Origin: Candidatus Gastranaerophilales bacterium
GTDB lineage: Bacteria; Cyanobacteriota; Vampirovibrionia; Gastranaerophilales; Gastranaerophilaceae
Assembly (NCBI GenBank): GCA_944325595.1
Contig: CALVAQ010000009.1
Location: 1 to 64,000 of the forward strand
DNA length: 64,000 nucleotides
Direction: 5' to 3'
Part shown: piece by piece, positions 44,414-53,095 of the stretch
Numbering within the stretch: the first letter of the stretch is position 1
Layout: the number at the start of each line of letters is the position of its first letter
Program-made: the position numbers and the translations under genes
The notes under the pieces: generated by a model
Told to the model about the DNA's origin: nothing
The model's database searches: none
The model's input: the letters and a program-made list of their open reading frames with translations, nothing else

Positions 44414-45751
44414 ATGGAAACTATATCAGCTTTTATACATGAAAATGCACTCATTATATCTTCAGCTATTTTGATTGTTGCATATATATTTATCGCCTGG
44501 GAAAAGATATCAAAGGTGACTGTAGCTATGCTAGGAGCGGCGCTGACTCTCATACTCGGACTGCTGGCTCAATCAAAAGGACATGAGTCAGTAATTGACC
44601 CGCATTATTTTATAAATTTTGTTGATTTCAATGTAATTTTTCTTTTAATCAGCATGATGATAATTGTAAGTATTGCGAGCAAAAGCGGTATTTTTACATG
44701 GATAGCAAACGGGCTTTTGAAAAAGACAAAAGGGCACCCGGTCAAAATTCTGGTTGCGCTCGGGCTGTTTACAGCAATTGCATCAGCATTTCTGGACAAT
44801 GTTACAACAGTTATCCTAGTCGTGCCTGTTACTTTTCTTGTTGCCAAAAAGCTTGATATAAACCCTGTTCCGTATTTGATTACGGAAATACTTGCTTCAA
44901 ACATAGGCGGAACAGCCACACTAATCGGAGACCCGCCGAATATTATTATCGGAAGCAAAGCAGGTTTTACTTTTATGACATTTTTGCTGGAGCTGACAGA
45001 CATTGTTGCTTTGATAATGATTGTTACGTTGTTTATACTCTGGCTGTGTTTCAGAAAAGACCTTGTGGCATCAAAAGAAAAAATGGATGCCGTTGCTGAT
45101 TTGGATAATTCTCAAACAATTACGGATAAAAGACTTGCCTTACGCTCATCAATTGTCCTTTTGCTTGTTATACTGGGTTTTGTATTGCATGATGTTATTC
45201 ATCTTGAGTCGTATGTTATCGCTCTCGCCGGAGCGAGCTTTTTGATGATTTTTGAAAGTCCCAAAAGGGTTCTTAACGGCATAGAATGGAATACAATATT
45301 TTTCTTTATCGGTTTATTTATTATAATCGGCGGATTTGAAGCCGCAGGCGGTATATCCATTATGGCAAAGTGGATTCTTGATGTAACAAACGGAAATGAG
45401 TCGGCAATGGCAATGCTCATTTTGTGGGCATCCGGTATCTTATCCGGTTTTGTTGACAATATTCCTTACACAGCAACTATGGCGCCTATGATTTATCAGA
45501 TACAACTCGTTGAAGGCGCTGCTTATGCTCACCCTCTCTGGTGGTGTTTGTCTTTGGGAGCATGTCTCGGCGGAAACATGACAATAATCGGAGCTGCAGC
45601 AAACGTCATAGTATCAGAAACCGCAGCCGCCCACGGAAAGCCGATTTCGTTTATGAAATATCTGAAATACGGTGTTCTCATTACATTTATATCTCTTGTA
45701 ATGAGTTCGATTTACATATACTTCAGATTCTTAATTCATGCAGGACACTAG
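44414..45751 (+). CDS. ArsB/NhaD-type ion transporter (IT superfamily)
   Basis: A 445-residue inner membrane transporter with about 11 helices. The signature EILASNIGGTATLIGDPPNI places it with the ArsB/P-protein branch; a second half repeats it (ILSGFVDNIPYTATMAPM and GACLGGNMTIIGAAANVI). GGGGAG precedes the ATG. Relatives move arsenite, Na+ or organic anions; with no arsenic genes nearby, a general Na+/H+ or anion role is as likely. The gene is alone on its strand and converges with dapA. Confidence 0.85.
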   Translation: METISAFIHENALIISSAILIVAYIFIAWEKISKVTVAMLGAALTLILGLLAQSKGHESVIDPHYFINFVDFNVIFLLISMMIIVSIASKSGIFTWIANGLLKKTKGHPVKILVALGLFTAIASAFLDNVTTVILVVPVTFLVAKKLDINPVPYLITEILASNIGGTATLIGDPPNIIIGSKAGFTFMTFLLELTDIVALIMIVTLFILWLCFRKDLVASKEKMDAVADLDNSQTITDKRLALRSSIVLLLVILGFVLHDVIHLESYVIALAGASFLMIFESPKRVLNGIEWNTIFFFIGLFIIIGGFEAAGGISIMAKWILDVTNGNESAMAMLILWASGILSGFVDNIPYTATMAPMIYQIQLVEGAAYAHPLWWCLSLGACLGGNMTIIGAAANVIVSETAAAHGKPISFMKYLKYGVLITFISLVMSSIYIYFRFLIHAGH

Positions 45752-45815
45752 GCTTTTCGGCCAAATTGGCAGTAACAATATTATACCGCCGGGCAAAAAG
45801 CTGTCCCGATAAAAT

Positions 45816-46703
45816 TTAGATATACTGTTCCAAAACAGAGTACATCTCTTTTCTTTCGTCTTCGTCTAATTCGACAAGCGGACGGCGTACAAAGTTTTCT
45901 GCAATGCCCATCCTTTTCAAACATTCTTTGACAGGAACAGGATTTGGTGCCATAAAAATCTTTTTAAACAGCGGATACAGTTTCAAATGAAGCTGTGTTG
46001 CTTTTTGAACATTTCCGTTTTTGAATGCAGAAAGCATTTCTTTCATTTGTTTTCCTATAATATGAGAAGCAACGGAAATTACACCGTGAGCACCTACTGA
46101 TACCATCGGCAAAGTCAAACTGTCATCACCGGAATAAATAACAAAATCATCAGGACAGAGTCTTCTGGTTTCCGTAATAACATCCATATCCGGCAGACTT
46201 TGTTTTACGGCAAAAATATTTTTATGATCTTTTGCCAGTTGTGCAATAGTCTCAGGTTTCATCGTTATACCTGTTCTGCCCGGAATATTATACAAAAGCA
46301 CCGGCAAGTCGGTAGAATCCGCAATTGTGCCAAAATGTTCAATCAAACCTTTTTGAGACGGTTTGTTATAATAAGGAACAACTGACAAAATAGCATCAGC
46401 ATTGCACTCTTTTGCGTTACTTGTTGCCATAACAGCTGTTTTTGTACAGTTTGAACCGGCACCCATAATCAATTTACATCTGTTTTTTGCAACTTCTTTT
46501 ACAAATTTGAAAATCTCGACCTCTTCATCGTGCGTGAGTGTCGGAGACTCTCCTGTAGTACCGGCGACAAGAATTGCATCAGAGCCTGTTTCTATAAGGT
46601 GATTGACGAGTTTTTCAAGGGATTGGTAATCAACATTTCTGTCTTTATCCATCGGCGTAACCATAGCCGTAATAATCTCACCCGCATCAAATCGCATAGC
46701 CAT
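45816..46703 (-). CDS. dapA: 4-Hydroxy-tetrahydrodipicolinate synthase
   Basis: Condenses pyruvate with aspartate semialdehyde in the lysine and diaminopimelate pathway. The 295-residue TIM barrel has GTTGESPTL, the catalytic Tyr in VVPYYNKPSQ, LYNIPGRTG, and the Schiff-base Lys in FAVKQS. Length is typical. AAGGAG precedes the ATG. It is the last gene of a probable miaB - SNase-like - dapA operon, 58 bases after the preceding gene. Confidence 0.96.
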   Translation of the reverse strand: MAMRFDAGEIITAMVTPMDKDRNVDYQSLEKLVNHLIETGSDAILVAGTTGESPTLTHDEEVEIFKFVKEVAKNRCKLIMGAGSNCTKTAVMATSNAKECNADAILSVVPYYNKPSQKGLIEHFGTIADSTDLPVLLYNIPGRTGITMKPETIAQLAKDHKNIFAVKQSLPDMDVITETRRLCPDDFVIYSGDDSLTLPMVSVGAHGVISVASHIIGKQMKEMLSAFKNGNVQKATQLHLKLYPLFKKIFMAPNPVPVKECLKRMGIAENFVRRPLVELDEDERKEMYSVLEQYI

Positions 46704-46761
46704 AAAAACTCTCCTTGAAAAACTGTTTTTTACAAATAAAAGTATAAATTATTGAACGACA

Positions 46762-47253
46762 TTATTCAATAGGACGGCAAAAACCTTTTTCAACAAGAAG
46801 TTTGTTTACGCTCTTATTCCCGACAAACAGCTCTCCGACAATTGAAAAAGTATACCCCCTGCCTTGCTGCTGCAGGTACAAATTGTTCTCATTTGCTTCT
46901 AAAAGCTTTTTTAGATAATCCTCCGCTTTGTTATATTGTCCCGGATAGAGATAGTAGCTGCCATCGCCGGATTTTTTGTAATTTTTATTCTGCACGGAAT
47001 ATTTTTGTCCTGCCGTGCTTTCAAAAATATCATATTTATTATTATGTTCATTACAAATTACTCCGGAAAGTCTGGCAGTAAAAAGAGTTTTGCCGGCTTT
47101 CAAAGAAACCGTCTGTCCGTCAAAAACTTTTCGAAATTCTACTTTGTAAGGAACTTTTGAAGTTACCAGATATTCATCCGTAACTTTTAAGGCAAAAGCG
47201 GGAAAAGATATAAAAAAGCATACAATAATTGATAATATATAATTTTTCATCAT
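46762..47253 (-). CDS. Secreted SNase-like protein lacking clear catalytic residues
   Basis: A 163-residue protein with a signal peptide (to about AFA, residue 21). The mature part follows the staphylococcal nuclease fold pattern: VFDGQTVSLKAGKTLFTARLSGVIC, where nucleases have DGDTV and RLxGIxxPE, and a C-terminal NKLLVEKGFCRP like VNxxLVxxGxA. The second Asp of DGD is Gln and the Arg/Pro-Glu pair is not intact, so nuclease activity is doubtful. It lies 21 bases after miaB in the same operon. Assignment is by pattern only. Confidence 0.6.
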   Translation of the reverse strand: MMKNYILSIIVCFFISFPAFALKVTDEYLVTSKVPYKVEFRKVFDGQTVSLKAGKTLFTARLSGVICNEHNNKYDIFESTAGQKYSVQNKNYKKSGDGSYYLYPGQYNKAEDYLKKLLEANENNLYLQQQGRGYTFSIVGELFVGNKSVNKLLVEKGFCRPIE

Positions 47254-47274
47254 AAAAAACTCCTGATATAAACG

Positions 47275-48672
47275 TTAAGCCAACTCGCCTCGCAAATGCC
47301 ATGTGCTGGCAGATGTGATTTTTACATCAACGAATTGTCCGACAAGATTTTTGTCACCTCTGAAATGAACAATTTTGTTGTTTTCAGCCCGTCCTGCAAG
47401 AACGATATCTCCGTTTTTTTCTTCAAAAGACTCAACAAGAATTTCAAATACTCTGCCGACACATTTTTCGTTGGATTTGAGACAGGCTTGTCTGTTCTTT
47501 TCGTTTAATATTGCAAGTCTTTTGGATTTTGTATCTTCATCGATAAATTTGTCCGTCCATTTTGCCGCTTTTGTTTTCACTCTCGGAGAGTAAGCAGCTG
47601 TATTTGAATAATCCAGTTCAAACTCTTCAATTGCACTCAGAGTATCTTTGAACTGTTCTTCTGTCTCTCCAGGAAACCCTGCAATGAAATCCGATGTGAT
47701 TGCCACATTTTTGAATGCAGTTCTGATTTTTTTGACAATCTGTCCGTATTCTTCTCTTGTATATCTTCTGTTCATTGCTTTTAAAACATCTGTATTCCCT
47801 GACTGCATGGGAATATGGAAGAACTCACATACTTTATCACATTCTTTTACCGCTTCAATTAAATCATCGGTTATGTCTGTAGGATATGATGTAACAAACC
47901 TGATTCTAAACTTGCCTTCTATTTTGTTTAAATCTCTTAAAAGATTTGCAAGAGTGACATCTCTGCCGTCATAATCTTTGTCTTTATCAAGTTTTTTTCC
48001 ATAGCTGTCAACATTTTGTCCGAGCAGAGTTATTTCTTTAAAGCCTTCTTTTATTGCTTTTTTGGCTTCTTCTATTATATCCGCAGGTTTTCTGCTCCGT
48101 TCTCTGCCTCGTGTAAAAGGAACAATACAGTATGTACAAAAATTGTCACAGCCCTCCATAATCGGAATCCAAGCATTCAGGCTTTTTGCTCTTTTTACAT
48201 CATATTTTGCTTCTTCTTCCCCGTCTGTAAATTTTTTGGGCGTTTCATTCGTTGCACAAACTCTCTCGCCTTCGTTTATGCGTTTGATTAACTCGGGAAG
48301 TTCATAAACATTGTTTGTTCCAAAAACCAAATCAATAAAAGGAAATCTTTTGAGGAGTTTTTCTTTATCCTGCTGCGCGACACATCCGCAAAAAGCGATT
48401 TTTATGTTTCTAAAAGGTTTTTGTGCCAGTTCTTTTTTCTTTTCTTCTTCTTTCCATTTACCCCAGACACCGACGGCGCTGTATGCCTTGTCGGCAGAAA
48501 GCTGTCTTATAGAGCATGTGTTTATCATCAACAAATCCGCTTCTTTGGGTTCCGCAGTTTCTTCATATCCGAAATGAGAAAGCATTCCAAGAATTCTTTC
48601 CGTATCAGATTTGTTCATCTGACAGCCCATTGTTTCGACATAAACCTTTTTTGTACAATTTTTTGTTTCCAT
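47275..48672 (-). CDS. miaB: tRNA-2-methylthio-N6-dimethylallyladenosine synthase
   Basis: Radical-SAM methylthiotransferase acting on i6A37 of tRNAs. The 465 residues show the N-terminal UPF0004 domain with three cluster Cys (ETMGCQMN, NTCSIR, FCGCVAQ), the radical-SAM CxxxCxxC in EGCDNFCTYCIVPFTRGRERS, and a C-terminal TRAM domain from about residue 400. The VPFTRGRERSR and LLGQNVDSYG blocks separate MiaB from MtaB and RimO. It heads an operon with the SNase-like gene and dapA. Confidence 0.96.
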   Translation of the reverse strand: METKNCTKKVYVETMGCQMNKSDTERILGMLSHFGYEETAEPKEADLLMINTCSIRQLSADKAYSAVGVWGKWKEEEKKKELAQKPFRNIKIAFCGCVAQQDKEKLLKRFPFIDLVFGTNNVYELPELIKRINEGERVCATNETPKKFTDGEEEAKYDVKRAKSLNAWIPIMEGCDNFCTYCIVPFTRGRERSRKPADIIEEAKKAIKEGFKEITLLGQNVDSYGKKLDKDKDYDGRDVTLANLLRDLNKIEGKFRIRFVTSYPTDITDDLIEAVKECDKVCEFFHIPMQSGNTDVLKAMNRRYTREEYGQIVKKIRTAFKNVAITSDFIAGFPGETEEQFKDTLSAIEEFELDYSNTAAYSPRVKTKAAKWTDKFIDEDTKSKRLAILNEKNRQACLKSNEKCVGRVFEILVESFEEKNGDIVLAGRAENNKIVHFRGDKNLVGQFVDVKITSASTWHLRGELA

Positions 48673-48800
48673 ACGGTAATTATAATTAAAAGAAAAAACA
48701 CGTTGTGTAACAATTCTTTAACTTAACGAACAAATCATGCAATTTTTAAACTTGAGACTACTTAGCAAAAATAAAATAACAAGTGTGAAAGGAAAACCAC

Positions 48801-49181
48801 ATGTTCAAAGTAACAAGAGTTGTCGGCAGTCTTACAAATATTGGTCGAAAGGCAGTAAAACAAACAACACAGGCAAATATCAACCTTGCACAGGCAGGCG
48901 ATGAATTTGCAAAAGTCAAAGATTTTATCAAAAGCAAAGCACCTTATTCAAAAAATGTATTTACAAGGGTGTGGAATTGGGTTAAGGAATTCGTTGGAAA
49001 CTTTAAAGAAGTCATCACAGCAATAAAAACAAATGTTGCTGAAGCAAAAAAATCCCTCGGCGACAAATTTTCCAAAAAGAACATCAAGGAAGCTATTGAA
49101 AAAGTAGTAGAAGAAAAGAAAGCATTTGTTGCTGATATAAAAGAAAAACTTCAGGAACTTGTAAAAAAAGAACCTGTATAA
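48801..49181 (+). CDS. Small helical protein, first of a tandem paralogue pair
   Basis: A 126-residue, Lys-rich helical protein with AAAGGA before the ATG and no signal peptide. Residues about 50-75 hold PYSKNVFTRVWNWVKEFVG, shared with the next gene (PYSKNIFKRAINWVKAFIA). The N-termini are also alike (MFKVTRVVGSLTNI and MFRITKLAVSMTKL). The second half is a charged amphipathic helix. Membrane-surface binding through the Trp-containing helix is plausible. The family is not known to me. Confidence 0.75.
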   Translation: MFKVTRVVGSLTNIGRKAVKQTTQANINLAQAGDEFAKVKDFIKSKAPYSKNVFTRVWNWVKEFVGNFKEVITAIKTNVAEAKKSLGDKFSKKNIKEAIEKVVEEKKAFVADIKEKLQELVKKEPV

Positions 49182-49224
49182 AAATTTTATTTTAGATTTA
49201 TTAAAAACAAAAGGAAATAAAAAC

Positions 49225-49620
49225 GTGTTCAGAATAACAAAACTGGCTGTTTCTATGACAAAACTGGAAAGAAATACTGTTAACAGACTTTCAAAAATAG
49301 ATCCCCAAGCATGTGATGTACTCATAGATTCATTTAAAACTGCTGCTTCAGGAAGAACAGATATAAAGAAAGAAATCCTGCCGTATTCAAAGAATATCTT
49401 TAAACGAGCTATAAACTGGGTTAAAGCATTTATTGCAAACTACAAAATATTTAATGAAGGATTTAAAACCAAAATTTCATCGATAAAAGAAAATTATGGA
49501 AAACTTTTTACAAAAAAACGCCAAAAATATGTAAAAAATCGATTGACAGCTAGCATTAAAAACGGAATAAAAGAATTTAAAGAATATATAAATAATGAAT
49601 TAAATGCTGTTAATAAATAA
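49225..49620 (+). CDS. Small helical protein, second of the tandem pair
   Basis: A 131-residue paralogue of the gene 43 bases upstream. It starts at GTG (49225) with AAAGGA nine bases before. The conserved core is PYSKNIFKRAINWVKAFIANYK; elsewhere identity is low, so the duplication is old. The C-terminal half is basic. A strong terminator follows at 49636. Confidence 0.75.
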   Translation: MFRITKLAVSMTKLERNTVNRLSKIDPQACDVLIDSFKTAASGRTDIKKEILPYSKNIFKRAINWVKAFIANYKIFNEGFKTKISSIKENYGKLFTKKRQKYVKNRLTASIKNGIKEFKEYINNELNAVNK

Positions 49621-49635
49621 TAGCCGGATAACAAC

Positions 49636-49667
49636 AAAAAAGAGACCCGAAATCGGGTCTCTTTTTT
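49636..49667. terminator. Bidirectional terminator between the paralogue pair and rplS
   Basis: A symmetrical hairpin, AAAAAAGAGACCCGA with its complement, serves both the plus-strand pair and rplS on the minus strand. Confidence 0.9.
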
Positions 49668-49689
49668 GTTTAATTTTAAAAACCAAGAA

Positions 49690-50046
49690 TTAACGTTTTT
49701 CGATTTTTTCTTTAATTCTTGTAGCTTTGCCGGAACGTTCTCTGAGGTAGTAGAGTTTTGCTCTTCTGACATCGCCGCGTCTGACTACCTGAATTTTTTC
49801 GAGACGGGGAGAGTATACAGGGAATACTCTTTCAACACCAACGCCCTGGAATGTTTTTCTTACTGTAATTGTTTTGCCAACGCCTGAACCGCGTTTTTTG
49901 ATAATAATACCTTCGAAAGCCTGTGTTCTTTCTTTGTTGCCTTCGATAATTCTAACGAAAACTTTAACTGTATCTCCGGGATTAAGTTCAGGAAGATTGT
50001 TGTTTTCGATGTGTTTTTTTCCTAATGCTTCAACTATCGGATTCAT
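49690..50046 (-). CDS. rplS: 50S ribosomal protein L19
   Basis: A 118-residue protein at the subunit interface. The start is the ATG at 50046 with AAGGAA upstream; a longer frame would add 24 unrelated residues. Family blocks: [20 protein letters not shown] in part, [41 protein letters not shown]. It stands alone here, whereas in many bacteria rplS follows rpsP, rimM and trmD; rpsP is 4.7 kb away on the other strand. Confidence 0.96.
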   Translation of the reverse strand: MNPIVEALGKKHIENNNLPELNPGDTVKVFVRIIEGNKERTQAFEGIIIKKRGSGVGKTITVRKTFQGVGVERVFPVYSPRLEKIQVVRRGDVRRAKLYYLRERSGKATRIKEKIEKR

Positions 50047-50145
50047 CTTTTTATTCCTTACTTTCAATAATTTTAACGATAATAAATAAATCTTAATAAA
50101 AACATAGTTTGTTATCAAGTATTTCCGCTTTTTTTCTCTTAATGA

Positions 50146-51138
50146 TTAGCAACATTTGACTTTTTGAATAATTTCTATTGATTTATCAATATTTTCCATG
50201 CTTACTCTTCCAGACAAAACAGCCTGTTCCAGCTCATCAAAAAGCCTTAATGTTAGTTCATCGGAATTTCTGAAAATAAACATATTTACTCCAGCATTAA
50301 TTGCTCTAATGCATGCATCAAGAGAAGAAAATCCTTTTATCCCGCCCATAACCATATCATCAGATACCACAAGTCCTCTAAAATCCAGTTTTGAACGCAA
50401 ATAGTTTTGAATTACATTTTTTGAAACAGATGCCGGCAGTTTCTCTTTGTCAAAAGCGGAATAATGCACATGTGCCACCATCACAGCCGGCAGTATTTTT
50501 GCCAGATTTTTAAACGGTTTTATATGTATATTTTCCAATTCGGACAAAGGTAAAGTTTCTTCGGGCATTTCTTTGTGTGAATCAACAGAGGTGTTTCCAT
50601 GTCCGGGGAAATGCTTGCCTACCGGAATAATTCCGTTTTTTAAATACGTTTCTGCCGCAATTTTGCCGAATTTTAAAACGATATCAGTTTTGTCAGAAAA
50701 CGATCTTTCGGCGATGACCGGATTGTCGGGATTTGTATTTACATCCAAAACAGGAGCAAAGTTCATGTTCAAACCAAAATCTTTCAATTCTTCAGCAATT
50801 GCCTGTGTCTGACTTTTTGTAAAATCTTCTCCTTTTATTGCACACTCTTTTGCGCTCAAATAACGGCTCCCGTTGTATAAATTGAGTGTCCGCTCTACCC
50901 TGCCGCCTTCCTGATCTATACTCAAAAAGGGCATTATCATAGCTTCTTTTTTAATAATCTCTACGGATTTTTTAAAAGAACTTCTGTCCGTGATATTTTG
51001 TGTAAAAAATATCACCCCGCCCAAACCTTGATTTAAAGCAGACAAAAAACCTTTATTTTGAATGGATTGTGGACTATCCCCTTCGTATCCGAGGATAAAC
51101 ATTTGTTTTATCTTTTGTTTTAGAGTTAAGTTTTCCAA
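50146..51138 (-). CDS. nagZ: Beta-N-acetylhexosaminidase (GH3)
   Basis: Removes terminal N-acetylglucosamine from muropeptides in peptidoglycan recycling. The 330-residue barrel has the NagZ signature KHFPGHGNTSVDSHKEMP, which carries the catalytic His-Asp pair, and the nucleophile Asp in LVVSDDMVMGGI. The start is TTG at 51138 behind GGGAG. There is no signal peptide, which suits a cytoplasmic NagZ. Confidence 0.93.
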   Translation of the reverse strand: MENLTLKQKIKQMFILGYEGDSPQSIQNKGFLSALNQGLGGVIFFTQNITDRSSFKKSVEIIKKEAMIMPFLSIDQEGGRVERTLNLYNGSRYLSAKECAIKGEDFTKSQTQAIAEELKDFGLNMNFAPVLDVNTNPDNPVIAERSFSDKTDIVLKFGKIAAETYLKNGIIPVGKHFPGHGNTSVDSHKEMPEETLPLSELENIHIKPFKNLAKILPAVMVAHVHYSAFDKEKLPASVSKNVIQNYLRSKLDFRGLVVSDDMVMGGIKGFSSLDACIRAINAGVNMFIFRNSDELTLRLFDELEQAVLSGRVSMENIDKSIEIIQKVKCC

Positions 51139-51184
51139 AATTTTTCTCCCGAAAAAATTATACCAGCGATTTACTTTTTTCTAA

Positions 51185-51211
51185 ACCATATGGTCTAGTG
51201 CAAAATATAAT
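51185..51211 (+). promoter_or_regulatory. Candidate promoter with ACCATATGGT palindrome
   Basis: TATAAT at 51206-51211 has a perfect ten-base palindrome, ACCATATGGT (51185-51194), in the -35 position and no -35 consensus. This could mean activator-dependent or repressed transcription of the gene at 51252. Confidence 0.45.
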
Positions 51212-51251
51212 ATGTTGTTATAAGATATTGTCAGGGGAGTATATTACCGTT

Positions 51252-51782
51252 ATGAAAAAGACTTTAGTACTTTTATTGATAGGATTTATAATTTTTTCCA
51301 TGGCTTCAATGGATTCTCTTGCTGCAAAAAAATCAAAAAAATCAGCAGGGGCAATTTCACAGGAAGACATGACCACGATGTCTGAAAACCTTGACAGACT
51401 CACAAAAAAAGTTTATTCAAACTCTCTTTTCTCCCCGCAGGACAATGCATCAATGATTGAAATAAAAATAAGACTGGACAATCAAATGCTGATTGCACCT
51501 GATGCCGGACTTGCTCCATTGTACTACAAAGCGGCAAATCTCTACCGTACAAGAGATTATAAAAAAGAGGCAATAGATTGTTACCAAACAATACTGGAAA
51601 ACTTCCCCGATACTGCTCTTGCGCCAAAAGCAAGACAGGCACTGAAAGATATGGGTGTTGAAATCGTTGAACCTGCAGCAGAAAGCGAAGAAGGTACAGA
51701 TGCAGAAGACGGAACAACAACAGGACAGGCAGCACCGGTTGAAACGACAGAACCGGACAGCGCTGATACATCATCTATCTAA
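51252..51782 (+). CDS. Secreted TPR-like protein
   Basis: About 176 residues from the ATG at 51252; GGGGAG is 13 bases upstream, a long spacing. A signal peptide covers about residues 1-25. A short Lys/Ser stretch is followed by two helical repeats ending in YYKAANLYRTRDYKKEAIDCY and LENFPDTALAPKARQALKDMG, like a TPR and the YbgF/CpoB C-terminus. The tail is Glu/Thr/Ala-rich and acidic. It is probably a periplasmic adaptor; its partner is unknown. Confidence 0.75.
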   Translation: MKKTLVLLLIGFIIFSMASMDSLAAKKSKKSAGAISQEDMTTMSENLDRLTKKVYSNSLFSPQDNASMIEIKIRLDNQMLIAPDAGLAPLYYKAANLYRTRDYKKEAIDCYQTILENFPDTALAPKARQALKDMGVEIVEPAAESEEGTDAEDGTTTGQAAPVETTEPDSADTSSI

Positions 51783-51904
51783 CAAATTTCAACTTTTACT
51801 GCAATAAACAATTTGATACAAGCTAGCCTTTTTGTGTAATCAATTCCTTGTTTTATAAGGCTAAAATATTTCCGTAACGATAAAAACAGATACGGAGATA
51901 TACA

Positions 51905-52213
51905 ATGCCTCAATTCTCAAATTCATACAACGTTAAACACTGCGAAAAAAAACTTACCAAAGAAGAGCTGATAAGGAGCATCCGATTCAATATTGCCGCA
52001 GAGTATGAAGCGATTCAGCTATATCAGCAAGTCATTGAAGCAACTGACAATCAGCTTGTCAAAGATGTTTTGTCAGATATAGCAAACGAAGAAAAAGAAC
52101 ACGCAGGAGAACTACTGAAAGTTTTGGTAGAAATAGCGCCTGAAGAAGCAAAATACTATGCTCAGGGAGCCAAAGAAGTTGAAGAAATATCGGAAAAGGC
52201 AAAAAATAATTAA
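51905..52213 (+). CDS. Small ferritin-like (rubrerythrin-type) diiron protein
   Basis: A 102-residue helical protein with one ferritin-like helix pair: AAEYEAIQLYQQVIEAT and IANEEKEHAGELLKVL, giving Glu ligands and an ExxH pair. Two such helices per chain require dimerisation to complete a diiron site, as in encapsulated ferritins and short rubrerythrins. No encapsulin gene and no rubredoxin domain are present. It lies 16 bases ahead of the DUF2769 gene. A role in iron or peroxide handling is inferred. Confidence 0.75.
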   Translation: MPQFSNSYNVKHCEKKLTKEELIRSIRFNIAAEYEAIQLYQQVIEATDNQLVKDVLSDIANEEKEHAGELLKVLVEIAPEEAKYYAQGAKEVEEISEKAKNN

Positions 52214-52229
52214 TTAAAGGAGAAATACA

Positions 52230-52508
52230 ATGTCACAGGTTGAAAAAACAAAAGAAAATTTAGAAATGTGCAACTGTCTGAAATGCCCGTCTTATACAAC
52301 ATCTTGCAAAATAAAAGAGATGCCTCACAATATGATTGATATGTTCAAAGGTATAGAAAACATTGACGGACTGGAAAATCTGTTTTGTGCATATACAAAA
52401 AGCAGATGTATTGATGAAGACAAAGGCTGTCTGTGTAATGTCTGCAGGGTTCATGACAAATATGACCTCGAAGACGGACACTACTGTATTGTTGAAGGCG
52501 GGTTTTAA
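52230..52508 (+). CDS. Cysteine-rich DUF2769-like protein
   Basis: A 92-residue protein with AAAGGAG before the ATG. It has ten Cys in the DUF2769 pattern: CNCLKCPSY, then a CxxxxxxxC pair, FCAYTKSRC, GCLCNVCRVH and YCIVEGGF. The arrangement suggests metal or Fe-S binding. It is paired with the ferritin-like gene, so it might pass electrons or iron to it; that is inference from adjacency only. Confidence 0.75.
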   Translation: MSQVEKTKENLEMCNCLKCPSYTTSCKIKEMPHNMIDMFKGIENIDGLENLFCAYTKSRCIDEDKGCLCNVCRVHDKYDLEDGHYCIVEGGF

Positions 52509-52626
52509 GTTTTTTACATAAAACGATATCTGTCGGGGTTTGAGCTAAAAACTACTCCTTTTATTGTGTTGCAAGGGCATAAAAAAAACTATATAATTAA
52601 TGCCAAACACAAAAGGAGACATCTTA

Positions 52627-53055
52627 ATGGCTACAATGAGTTTATGGCAAATCTGGTGCATTGCCGGAATAGTATTGTGTATTACGGAAATTTTCACACC
52701 GGCAATGTTTTTGCTAAATTTAGGATTTGCATGTTTTGTTGCTGCAATATCTGCGGCACTGGGTGTTTCTTCCCTTATACAGGTAATTGTTTTTGCGGTT
52801 TTTTCTGCAGTATTTATCATGTGGCTCAGACCGCTGCTTATCAAAAAGAAAGTTTCCGATACTCCGGAAACTGTTGAAATGTATATCGGAAAAACAGCAA
52901 AAGTTATTGAAAAAGTTTCCAAAAACGAAGGCAGAATTGCCGTTTTCGGTGAAGAATGGCAGGCAAAATCAATTAATGATGAAGAATTTCTACCCGGAGA
53001 TGACGTCAAAATAGTAAAAAACGACAGCATCGTCATGTATGTTGAAAAAGCGTAA
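52627..53055 (+). CDS. NfeD-family membrane protein
   Basis: A 142-residue protein from the ATG at 52627, which has GGAG seven bases before. Two to three membrane helices (residues 5-70) are followed by an OB-fold NfeD domain (IGKTAKVIEKVSKNEGRIAVFGEEWQAK in part, FLPGDDVKIV). It is the short type without a protease domain. NfeD genes almost always adjoin a stomatin/SPFH gene, as here (41 bases). Confidence 0.9.
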   Translation: MATMSLWQIWCIAGIVLCITEIFTPAMFLLNLGFACFVAAISAALGVSSLIQVIVFAVFSAVFIMWLRPLLIKKKVSDTPETVEMYIGKTAKVIEKVSKNEGRIAVFGEEWQAKSINDEEFLPGDDVKIVKNDSIVMYVEKA

Positions 53056-53095
53056 TTGTACAGGATAAATACAGCAGAGTGAAAGGAAAAAACAA

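Noticed and set aside
51905-52213. Encapsulin cargo ferritin
   Set aside because: The helices fit, but there is no encapsulin shell gene nearby and no clear cargo-loading peptide; left as ferritin-like.
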